From Amanita rubescens (lineage: Eukaryota; Basidiomycota; Agaricomycetes; Agaricales; Amanitaceae), in assembly GCA_015039365.1 (NCBI GenBank), contig WION01000409.1, forward strand, positions 1 through 47,000: DNA of 47,000 nucleotides, given 5' to 3'. A program made the position numbers and the translations under genes. The first letter of the stretch is position 1, and each line of letters opens with the position of its first letter. Below, one piece after another: positions 10,717 through 20,407 of this stretch. A model generated the notes under the pieces. That model saw nothing but the letters and a program-made list of their open reading frames with translations. It made no database searches and was not told where the DNA came from.

Positions 10717-10724
10717 GTTTTTCC
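10717..10724 (+). repeat. hAT target-site duplication, right
   Basis: Exact repeat of GTTTTTCC directly after the element end ...CACTG; partner of 9263-9270. Confidence 0.9.
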
Positions 10725-10739
10725 GGCCACGCGATGCCT

Positions 10740-11295
10740 TGTCTAAAGCTCCTCAATACCGTGAGTCGCAAGCTCTTCCGTGCACAAAAAAACTCTGACA
10801 TGCGTCTCTCAGATTCTTCCAAACGATGGTTCAGAACATCGGATATCCATGCCACGCTCAACCTCCTCAAATGACCTTGTTCCTGTCCCCCACTGCCACA
10901 AATCTAGCTCATTGATTTGCTTCCGTTCCCCCCAGGCTCTGGATAATTCAAGTAATCAGAAATTACGCTTAATAGCCTAGCCAGCTAGGAGCCTTACCAA
11001 CCTGTTGCTGACCGCAAGATGAAGAAGACATATCTATCCACGCCTGTCAAGGTGTGAGCGAAAAGGAAGAAGAAAAGGAATTTTCGTGCTCTTGGTCAAC
11101 CGCGTACGCAGTCTAAGCCCGGGGCCCACGGCAAGGGAAGCACGAGGAAAAGAGGTTCAGAACCTCTTCACCATCCCCGGGAAACCCACCTTGTTTCCCA
11201 TTCCTCCATCACTATCCGGAGTCGTTCCAAAGGCAAGGGCGGTCTTGACGCGACGGGCGAACGGGGCGGGCGACGGGCATCGTGGGCGGGGATCT
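10740..11295 (-). pseudogene. Unknown multi-exon gene relic, copy A
   Basis: Read on the minus strand there is an exon beginning MPVARPVRPS (about 11290), then ..KTALAFGTTPDSDGGMGNK up to a donor. An intron of roughly 130 nt ends in ttgacag, followed by AWIDMSSSSCGQQQVG, another donor gtaagg, an intron ending atccag, and an exon with WGERKQINELDLWQWGTG and further readable sequence to a stop. In this copy exon 1 lacks 8 nt relative to copy B and is frameshifted, while exon 2 is in frame. I do not recognise the family. It lies just downstream of the intact gene at 11413-11904 on the same strand. Confidence 0.5.
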
Positions 11296-11412
11296 GCAAA
11301 AAACTCGAACAGAAACAATACGTCAGCCCACGCCTTAAACAGAAGAACAGAAATCAAACGAAATTCGCGCCTTCAACCACCTCCTAACCAACCCCATTTA
11401 CGGGGTTGGCGC

Positions 11413-11904
11413 CTACTTCCGAAAACCAAGCTCCTCCCAGACTTTCTCAGAGATTTCCTCTTCCCAAGCCTTGCTGATATACCGAACATTAGGCGGAAAC
11501 ATCGCGTCAAATTGCTCAGAGGTGCAGAAATTCGCCGTTGACGCTTTCAGCTCCTGACGCGCCTTTTCGTTTGCCTCCAGGCTAGCGACGAGGAAAGCCG
11601 CATGGTGCAAAAGCTTCTGCATACGTTCTGCGTCAGCATCAGGAAGAACGGAGCGCTTATCTCTCGTGATTTTCCCGGCAATTTGCTTTTTCCACTTTTT
11701 GAACACGGCAGTAGTGGCAAGCCAACCATCCTTGGATGCGGAAGGATGATCCCGGGTTTCCTTTTCCTCGAGCACTGACGACTGGGCGACTTGGACGTGA
11801 AGAAGGCCGGTAATCGCGTCAGCGGCATCGATGTTCAAGGATGGAGTGTGTTTGGATTGACGACCAGCGCCAATGGTAGCAATGAAGGATGTGATAGCGT
11901 GCAT
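11413..11904 (-). CDS. Unknown 163-aa protein, duplicated copy A
   Basis: An uninterrupted frame from ATG at 11904 to a stop at 11413. The protein starts MHAITSFIATIGAGRQSKH, has a Lys-rich centre (FKKWKKQIAGK), a probably helical stretch (..HHAAFLVASLEANEKARQ..) and ends ..WEEEISEKVWEELGFRK. There is no signal peptide and no clear membrane helix. It has a near-identical paralogue at 24010-24519 that differs by point changes and an in-frame 18-nt indel. A TATA box lies about 60 bp upstream. The frame survived in both copies while flanking genes broke, so I infer it is expressed or was until recently. No family recognised. Confidence 0.65.
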   Translation of the reverse strand: MHAITSFIATIGAGRQSKHTPSLNIDAADAITGLLHVQVAQSSVLEEKETRDHPSASKDGWLATTAVFKKWKKQIAGKITRDKRSVLPDADAERMQKLLHHAAFLVASLEANEKARQELKASTANFCTSEQFDAMFPPNVRYISKAWEEEISEKVWEELGFRK

Positions 11905-11960
11905 GGTAAATGTGCGTAGATGTGGGTTATAAAGAAGAGGAGCTAACGTATGCGGACAGG

Positions 11961-11970
11961 TTTATATAGG
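11961..11970 (-). promoter_or_regulatory. TATA box of the 163-aa gene, copy A
   Basis: The minus strand reads CCTATATAAA about 60 bp upstream of the ATG at 11904. The same box is kept at the equivalent place in copy B, close to the end of the duplicated block, so the duplication includes the core promoter. Confidence 0.55.
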
Positions 11971-12044
11971 GCGTTTTAATGTCAACCGCACGATCGGTCA
12001 GCCACTTAATCCAGGCTACCTTGCGCAAACAAGTGGAGCGCTGG

Positions 12045-13225
12045 CGGATTTTTACACGTGTTTTGACGCTTTGCCACCTTTCTCAGGAAGCTATTCTCGT
12101 AGAGGAGCTGGAGAGGTGAACGATGGAAAAACAGGCAAACAGGACGGGTACTTGTCACGGACACTAAAATTTCAAACACATTTAAGTCACATCTGTTCCC
12201 CTTTGATTACCCTACTATACGTCATATAAATACAAGCTCGAAAGTGGTGGAAACGAGGGTAAAAAAAATCAAACCGTGAACAAAAAGTCAATCCGCAACC
12301 TTCAATGTCAGAATGGCCCCACCACCAGAATTCGTCCCTTTCCTCCTTGATACCTTTCAATGGCCTCGACGCTGCGGTAGCGGAGCCAGTTGAACCTTTA
12401 TCGATGCTAGCCTTGACATTTCATGGCTCCCAGTTGTTTCGTTAGGTGCAACTCTTGGTTTTCCGGTCATGGTCGAGGCTCCCAGAGGGGGGGTGTACCA
12501 CCACGCTGGCAGGCCGTCGTGGCGCTTCAGCGGCTTTCACACTCACAGACCATGTGATAGGTCGCCCAACCGTGCCGGTGCCCTAGAAGGCCTAGACATT
12601 CCGATTCGCATAGTGGTTGTTTTAGTCGTGGCCGTAGCACGTAGCCTGCAGGTCAGTGAAGGCAGGGCAGGCGCAGTGGGTAGTTTCAAGCGCAACGCAG
12701 TTGGGGTGAGAACGGTAAAACGGTGTCAGGGCAGAGAGACGCGAGGCAACATTGAGTGTTAGAAGTGATGTGCATATAGCTGGGTTAGGGCAGAAAAGAC
12801 TGTGGCAGAGCGGTGGTAGGGGCGATCCGGGGCATTGAGTGGAGAGTAAGCTTGGCAGAGGCAACTTGAGACTGCGTGCGCACATGATGAGGACCAGAAA
12901 GCTGGAGCATAGTATCTTCAAGTCGTAGAGCGGCCGCCAGGCGGACTGCATCAAAGAGTAGAAGAGTAGGAATAACGTTAGTTGGAAGACGGCAAACTGC
13001 GAGAGACGCGTCGGGGTGTTCAAGTTAGTATGAGTTCGCGAGTGTCAGAAGGGCGAACATTCAAGTCCCACAGCGCAGCGGTGCGATCTGAGTCGAGCTG
13101 GGCAAGTCCCATTCAAGGTCCGGTCATCCGGAGCAAAGCTGAGTGAGGTGATGAAGTTGTCTGTGAATGAGCCACTGCATGGGTGATGGTGTGGGGGGGA
13201 AGCTGAGCCTACAGCGCCGTGCAAG
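12045..13225. other. Unique decayed sequence, no gene recognised
   Basis: A frame starting at ATG 12306 (MAPPPEFVPFLLDTF) stops after about 30 codons, and coding-like sequence continues in other frames. A long minus frame at 12622-13023 has no recognisable domain. This looks like old decayed gene sequence. Confidence 0.3.
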
Positions 13226-13376
13226 AGCCTACGCCATTCTTGTGGTACGTGGCCGTCGACGATGTCAAAGCAAGCGGTATGGCACAAGCGAGAGCAGTCG
13301 TCACATGCGATTATATATTGAAAATACGTCGTCGTAAGATCCGCAAATGCAGCAGGACGGATTGCCGGAACTGCCA
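13226..13376 (-). pseudogene. Possible PHD-finger relic
   Basis: On the minus strand one frame gives PSCCICGSYDD. After a frameshift the next gives IIACDDCSRLCHTACF followed by VPQEWRR. The Cys/His spacing resembles the C4HC3 pattern of PHD fingers, which read histone tails in chromatin complexes, and the W after the last metal ligands is also typical. The two halves are in different frames, so the gene is broken if the identification is right. The neighbouring sequence contributes no other domain. Confidence 0.35.
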
Positions 13377-16314
13377 CTGGAGAATGTGCAAGGCAGTCAT
13401 TTTCGGTGCTAGGTTAAAAGTAAGCGAGACACAGTTCGGAGGCATTACTTCTGTGGGATGCCGTTTTCAAGATTTGAGAGGATTTGGGTGGGCTCGGCAG
13501 TGGTTTCTCTCAGGGCGGGCAGGGTGTAGTAGATGCGTAAGGGCAAGCCTCGTACTGGCCCCCTCGCACCTTTGCACCCCCGCCCACCTTCGCACCTCGA
13601 CCGGTTCCCTCTCCCGGCTATGCGCTATACACCAATGGCTCCGTTGCCACCCTCCAGCACTGCCACCCACCTATTCAACATCACCACCAGAATTCACTTT
13701 CTTGAACGGAGAGTCACAGCAGCTTTCCGCCTCGAATTCGCCTAACGGAGATTGAAAAGGCTTTCCTCTCACATCTCTAGCATGTTTTTGTTCTTTCGTT
13801 AATCTGACTCATCCTCCTTACCTCATGATGGGCGCACCACCGACCAGAGCGAGCACAATTAATCACAGAGGGTCTCCTGGAACGAAGACCGTGAATGCGG
13901 TCGCTAGGCGAATGTTCATCAAGGGAGAGTTCACCCGCGTCTTCCCCCGAGGAGGATCCAGAAGTCGTTCGCTAGAGAGGCGAACGATGAAGAGAATAGA
14001 CAGGACGTCGAGAGAGGATGAACCAGTGTGTATACAGCTCCATCGCGGAACACGCTCACTGACGAATGTTGCCTTAGGTTCCATTTATTACCCCAAGTTC
14101 CCGGAAACGGAGTCGTTATACCCTGCGGTTGCGGTTGCGCAGCCAGAGCAGGAGCGAGAATATGGGGCCCCGCCGGGCCAACCCTGAGGGCAAACGTACC
14201 CTGCCCGCCCCCACTGGGCCAACCCTAACCCTCGCCTCATCACTCCGTCTCTGCACCTCCCATAGTACCAACACCACGATGAGGGACACCACCAGCTGCA
14301 TATTTACCACGCTTTGGCGCTTGACTCGGGCGCATTTATCACACCACCGCAATCTTCTTAGTTTGCTGGAGAAACGTGGGCCGTGATAACCTTCACAAAT
14401 ACCCATTCACACGACTATGTGCCTCGCTCAGCATCATCAGCGAGTCGAACAGTCCCAGTGCCCGGTCTCAACCTCACTCTCCCACTCCACCCTCTCCGAC
14501 GACTACATCCTCTGCATCCGTGAATCCTCCTGTGTGACTGTCTGCATCCACCTCGACCGCACCGTCTAGCCCTCTGATCTCGCCAATGAGCGAGATCAAT
14601 GGGTTCAATTATGGTTCCGGTGTTCAATTAGCCTCTGCGTATGACGTGTCAGGCCACGCGAAGGGACCGTATAGCATAGGCCTAACACCGAGCCTGCCAT
14701 TGCACGGATATGCAAGTTACAACCAAGGCACGTCGGAAGGGATGACGCGGTGCCATGATGGCTTTGACCTAAAACACATATCTCATGCCTGACTATGGGG
14801 TTCAAGCCGAAAGTTTTTAACATCGTTCTATTATATTTTTGTTTCTATTGTCGTTCCCGGATCCCCCATCCCCTCAGATCCCCCATTGCCTAAATCTGGC
14901 AGGCATGTCATGGCCAGCACTGACGTTGCCAGGCTTGTAGGCGAGTCAGAGTCAACAACTTCCGCGCCCGCTCAACAGCCTGCTGCGATGCCGCTAATCG
15001 TAACCTCAACTCCAACGCCAACTTACGCAGCGACCCAACTCACGTCAAATGCTCGTGCATGTTTCTTTTTTCTCTCAAGCACTGACTGAAGACTAATATC
15101 TAGAGAACCTTTTTGCACCAATCTTTCAGAGTCTACGACGACCGTAGCAAAAACAGCCGAACACCCCTTTTCGACGTCCACTTGCAGCCCAACACCGCAC
15201 CTCCACCTGCCCTGCCTCTTTATACACCGACAACCAGCCAAAGTTGTCTATCTTCATCCGTTCGGACGTCGCAAAACAGCTTGCACTGATTGAAAAGGCT
15301 GAAAGGGAACGGAAGGAATGAACCGAGTTGGCTTCTGCGGAGCTGGATTCTCAGCAGGCGGCACAGGGATTCTGAGCGGAAAGACAGGGATCACATCCCC
15401 CGGCTACCAAACGAATCACCAACGCAGTATCAGCAACAACCATCACCGATTCTCGCACCCCCTCGCATCGCCCCATTCTAACCAACTCAACCCACTACCC
15501 TACCACTGCCTTCCATGTCGCACGGTTGCTCTCACCCACGTCACCATCATGAACCGAGTAGCCATTCACACTCGCTGCATCCCGTTCCCCATTACCATTC
15601 TTCCCAGCACCAACCTCCACCTCAGCACAAAGCTCCTTCGCATTCTCGACACTCTCACCACGTCCACCATCCTCAATGTCCAAGGTACAAAGGACGTCCA
15701 GCGGCATGTCCGTCCCTCTGCCGCGTTCCGGTCATCTCCATGGCGCACTGTTGGGAGATTGCGAGTGGGAGCAGGGTGTTCGAAGAACCACCATTGTATT
15801 CAACATGGTCCTGTTACTTATACTGTAGATTTTTCTTACTAGCAAAACAAAAACTTTTAGTGCTGTCCCCCGAAATTCTCCCTCACTTGTTGACTCAAAT
15901 TCACAGAATTGGTCAGTTGTGGACTCATGCAAGGTAGCCCAACGCTCGCTGAGCAGCCTACCAGATTTTGACAAAAGGAGCACCCAGCAGTGGAGTGAAG
16001 AGTACAGTAATTGATATGCTTACTTGATGTGATGTGTACCAAAATCACTCAACCACAGACACTGTTGGAAGTGCTAGTGGTGATAAAAGGAAGAGAAAGC
16101 TTGTTCCTATTCTACAGTACATACATGGCCCAGGTAGCCCTTTATCCATGTCTTTGCAGCCCTCCTCACCTTAAACACCTATCTCTGTACATCTCGTAAT
16201 TTCCCTCCTCCTTATCCTTCATTAATTGCTTCATCCCAGGCCATCTAGATCACTTCCAACCCATGTCCTCATCCACAGACTTTGCTGACCTGCAGGCAAA
16301 CATCATAATAAGCG
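13377..16314. other. Low-complexity, decayed coding-like region
   Basis: Several Ser/Pro/Thr- or His-rich stretches read on the plus strand, such as SPMSEINGFNYGSG near 14580, a possible coiled-coil scrap FIRSDVAKQLALIEKAER near 15260 and a His/Pro/Ser-rich stretch at 15515-15700. They are separated by stops and I find no start, splice pattern or domain linking them. They may be remains of a transcription-factor-like gene with disordered linkers. No intact gene is supported. Confidence 0.3.
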
Positions 16315-16386
16315 CCTGCACAGAGCAAGACAACAGGCATTTGAAACCCAATTAACCAGCTGCATTGCTTTAACCATTCCACAAAT

Positions 16387-19300
16387 TTATTTTCCATCAC
16401 TATCACCATCACTCTCAACCAGTGATGAAACCTCCATCTGAAGCTTTTCTGCCTCATCCCACCTCCCCTGATTCCTGTATGTAGATGCCAAATTGGCCAT
16501 GATGGCAAGAGTGTGTGCCAGGCAGTCTGATCCAAGCTTTGTTTTGAATGCATTCATCACATCCATCCCAAGCTTCTCTGCCTCATCCCACCTCCCCTGA
16601 TTCCTGTATATAGATGCCAAATTGGCCATGCTGGTGAGAGTGTCTGGATGGTCTGATCCAAGCTTTGTTTTGGATGCATTCATCACATCCATCCCAAGCT
16701 TCCCTGCTTCATCCCACCTCCCCTGATTCATGTATGTAGATGCCAAATTGGCCATGCTGGTGAGAGTGTGTGGGTGGTCTGATCCAAGCTTTGTTTGTCT
16801 TGCATTCATCACATCCATCTCAAGCCTCTCTGCTTCATCCCATCTCCCTTGATTCAGGTATGTAGATGCCAAATTGCCCATGCTGGTGAGAGTGTCTGGG
16901 TGGTCTGATCCAAGCTTTGTTTTGAATGCATTCATCACATCCATGTCAAGCCTCTCTGCTTCATCCCACCTCCCCTGATTCCTGTATGTAGATGCCAAAT
17001 TGCCCATGCTGGTGAGAGTATCTGGGTGGTCTGATCCAAGCTTTGTTTTTCTTGCATTCATCACATCCATGTATAGCTTCTCTGCCTCATCCCACCTCCC
17101 CTGATTCCTGTATGTAGATGCCAAATTGGCCATGCTGGTGAGAGTGTCTGGGTGGTCTGATCCAAGCTTTGTTTTTCTTGCATTCATCACATCCATGTCT
17201 AGCTTCTCTGCCTCATCCCACCTCCCCTGATTCCAGTATGTAGATGCCAAATTGGCCATGCTGGTGAGAGTGTCTGGGTGGTCTGATCCAAGCTTTGTTT
17301 TTCTTGCATTCATCACATCCATGTCAAGCCTCTCTGCTTCATCCCACCTCCCCTGATGCCTGTATGTAGATGCCAAATTGGCCATGCTGGTGAGAGTGTC
17401 TGGGTGGTCTGATCCAAGCTTTGTTTTTCTTGCATTCATCACATCCATGCCAAGCCTCTCTGCTTCATCCCACCTCCCCTGATTCCAGTATGTAGATGCC
17501 AAATTGGCCATGCTGGTGAGAGTGTCTGGGTGGTCTGATCCAAGCTTTGTTTTTCTTGCATTCATCACATCCATGTCTAGCTTCTCTGCCTCATTCCACC
17601 TCCCCTGATTCCTGTATGTAGATGCCAAATTGCCCATGCTGGTGAGAGTGTCTGGGTGGTCTGATCCAAGCTTTGTTTTTCTTGCATTCATCACATCCAT
17701 CCCAAGCTTCTCTGCTTCATCCCACCTCCCCTGATTCCTGTATGTAGATGCCAGATTGCCCATGCTGGTGAGAGTGTCTGGGTGGTCTGATCCAAGCTTT
17801 GTTTTTCTTGCATTCATCACATCCATCTCAAGCTTCTCTGCCTCATCCCACCTCCCCTGATTCATGTATGTAGATGCCAAATTGGCCATGCTGGTGAGAG
17901 TGTGTGGGTGGTCTGATCCAAGCTTTGTTTTTCTTGCATTCATCACATCCATGTCTAGCTTCTCTGCCTCATTCCACCTCCCCTGATTCCTGTATGTAGA
18001 TGCCAAATTGCCCATGCTGGTGAGAGTGTCTGGGTGGTCTGATCCAAGCTTTGTTTTTCTTGCATTCATCACATCCATCCCAAGCTTCTCTGCTTCATCC
18101 CACCTCCCCTGATTCCTGTATGTAGATGCCAGATTGCCCATGCTGGTGAGAGTGTGTGGGTGGTCTGATCCAAGCTTTGTTTTTCTTGCATTCATCACAT
18201 CCATCATGGTGTCAAGCTTCTCTGCCTCATCCCACCTCCCCTGATTCATGTATGTAGATGCCAAATTGGCCATGCTGGTGAGAGTGTGTGGGTGGTCTGA
18301 TCCAAGCTTTGTTTTTCTTGCATTCATCACATCCATCTCAAGCTTCTCTGCCTCATCCCACCTCCCCTGATTCCTGTATATAGATGCCAAATTGGCCATG
18401 CTGGTGAGAGTGTCTGGGTGGTCTGATCCAAGCTTTGTTTTGAATGCATTCATCACATCCATCTGAAGCTTCTCTGCCTCATCCCACCTCCCCTGATTCC
18501 AGTATGTAGATGCCAAATTGGCCATGCTGGTGAGAGTGCCTGGGTGGTCTGATCCAAGCTTTGTTTTTCTTGCATTCATCACATCCATGTCAAGCTTTTC
18601 TGCCTCATCCCACCTCCCCTGATTCCTGTATATAGATGCCAAATTGGTCATGCTGGTGAGAGTGTCTGGGTGGTCTGATCCAAGCTTTGTTGTTCTTTGA
18701 TGAACCATGACATGTAACAGTTTTTCCCACTCATCCCAGCTCCCAATATGATGAAATACAAGTCCAAATTGTTCATTTTCATCATCATAGTACTTGCTAT
18801 TCAATTTCAATTCCAATCCATGCAAGCTATTTGACCTAATGTGTGGTGCAAGTAATCTGCAGAATTCATAGTTGTCAATGTTCCAATCAAGGCAAATTGA
18901 ACAGGACAACAGTGCTCTTGTCCTGTAATAGTAATTCTCAACCTCTAATTTTGGTACACAACCCCTACTCCAGGTGTTAACCAGAATGTGCATTGAGTGC
19001 CCATACTTAACAGTTTTGACCAAAGAAAAGGAGAGTAAAACTTGTATTCCATCCAGAAACAGCACTCTATCCCATTCCCCATCCTCATTTAGGAACAGCA
19101 TCTCATCATTCAGCAGGTTTGTTGATAACAAAACATCAGACTTTTTCCCCCCAAGACTTCTCTTTATGTAATTCTTTGCAGCATTCTTGAATAACTCCTC
19201 AGGTATGTTCTCATGATTTAAAAAGGCAAAAATCCTTAACAGCCTGATTGCACTACCTGCTGCCTCAGCTTCTTCACTAATTTTGCTTGCAGCCATATTC

Positions 19301-20303
19301 TCAATCTGTTGCATAGAAATGTCCCATGTTCCATAGGTAGATGTTCCATAACCAGATGCTCCCTTGAATCCTTTCTTGGACAATACCTGATGCCTATGTT
19401 TTTTGAGCAGTTCAAAATAGTCATCAATGCTACATCCACGGCTTTGCATGTATGCTCCTGCTTGGTCAAGGGCAAGTGGTATTCCACCCAGTTCCAAGGC
19501 AACCTTTTGTGCCATATCTTTTATATGTTCAGATGTCCCATCAAGCATGGCTGACTTCAACAGCAGAGGAACTGCCTCATCATCTACCATTTCAAGAACA
19601 TTTACAGAGTCTGACTTTGTCAGCCTCTTCAGTTCTACCTTCCTGCTTGTAATCATGATATTTCCACCATTCTCTGGTGGTGGGAGGAACTTTTCAACCA
19701 CTGAATAATGTCCATCTGCACCATCATATACCATGAACCATTTGGATCCCTGAGAAATCCATTTGAGAGCAGCTCCTGCTGATTGCTTTGCTTCTGGTGG
19801 GGCATTGTTGGCATGAGCTATCTGCATTAGTCCAACTTCAATTGTAGCCTCTGAAGAAGCATCAAGCCAGATTATGCCAGAAAACCTAAGAGAAGTTGCT
19901 CATCTAATTTATGCCATTTAATTGATATGCTCACAAATCACGATTCTGTTCAATGAATTTCAAGCAAATCTGAGTTTTTCCAATGCCCCCTAGACCATAC
20001 AAAAGGAATGATTTCCTCTGCCCTTCCTCATGGGTACTATAATGGTCTTTTAACCTTTGCAAGTATTTATCTCTACCTGTGAAGAAGGTACTGGGTTGTT
20101 TCAGAGGTGTAACAGGGGATAGAGTAGTCTCAGGAGGGACCAGTTGAACATTATTGATAGTAGTCATCTATGAGTCAGGGTTATTGATATGCTAGAAATA
20201 GACAATATTCAAATATGATTACGTCTATAAATTGGGCACCTGTAATAGAGATGTGGTGGGCTCCTGGAAAAAATTGGTTCACAACCTGTTGACGGTCTGC
20301 CAT
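16387..20303 (-). CDS. NLR-like STAND protein: NB-ARC NTPase with 18 TPRs
   Basis: Three exons (20303-20223, 20167-19935, 19885-16387) join in phase through 55-nt and 49-nt GT-AG introns to give about 1270 aa. An upstream in-frame ATG at 20366 is an alternative start. Residues 1-30 hold a short FFPGAHHISITG motif common at the start of agaricomycete STAND proteins. The NB-ARC core follows: GRDKYLQRL; P-loop GLGGIGKT at about 85-92; FSGIIWLDAS; Walker B-like KWFMVYDGAD near 155; NIMITSR; and GGIPLALDQAGAYM near 220. From about residue 500 there are 18 TPR_10/12-type repeats of 42 aa, then an acidic tail. Fungal NLRs of this kind are thought to oligomerise on ligand binding by the repeats and act in non-self recognition or cell death. 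No classical effector domain is visible at the N-terminus. The whole gene is almost free of CpG, unlike its flanks. Confidence 0.88.
16400..18706 (-). repeat. Array of 18 x 126-bp TPR-coding repeats
   Basis: Each unit encodes a version of TKLGSDHPxTLTSMxNLAST, then YxNQGRWDEAExLxMDVMNA. Most units are nearly identical at DNA level; the first and last are the most diverged. Variable sites recur at the same places: the residue after HP, A/G before NLAS, the residue after STY, the residue after EKL/ERL, and R/F/S after NA. Repeats 4-6 and 7-9 share the same pattern, which points to a block duplication of three units. One unit carries a 6-nt in-frame insertion near 18206. Confidence 0.92.
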
Positions 20304-20407
20304 ACTGGGTGTGCAACTAGAGTATTCTAACATATACTTATTTGTAATCAAGGTAGTGAAGTCCATATGAAACTTACCTGATAGTATTCAATAGCTTGGA
20401 TATATGT

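Larger units (their letters stand above)
8172..12044 (+). repeat. Segmental duplication, copy A
   Basis: This block is collinear with 22224-24652. After removing the hAT element and one target-site copy it is about 2.42 kb, the same as copy B. It contains the ORC5 3' end, the dispersed flank, a broken minus-strand gene and an intact unknown gene. Left homology begins at 'acgtccttcggcgcc'; right homology fades after 'acaagtggagcgctgg'. Many single-base and small indel differences show the duplication is not recent. Confidence 0.85.
16315..20407. other. CpG desert covering the NLR gene
   Basis: By direct reading there is no CG dinucleotide from 16315 to 19438. Only four occur up to 20407, starting at 19439, 19941, 20222 and 20293. 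CpG is frequent immediately to the right (from 20408) and in most of the window, and thins out on the left from about 15955. All Arg codons in the repeats are therefore AGA/AGG. Loss of CpG by deamination of methylcytosine is the usual cause; here the reading frame has stayed open. Confidence 0.9.

Noticed and set aside
8172..12044. ORC5 fragments as processed retrocopies
   Set aside because: Both introns are retained and there is no poly-A tail or target duplication around the unit.
16400..18706. CRISPR array or satellite DNA as an explanation for the regular 126-bp repeats
   Set aside because: The repeats are in one open frame, encode TPRs and have no unique spacers; the genome is eukaryotic.
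16387..20303. Bacterial transfer as the cause of the odd composition of the NLR gene
   Set aside because: Introns, fungal NB-ARC/TPR features and specific loss of CpG rather than a general shift in composition favour a fungal gene under CpG mutation.
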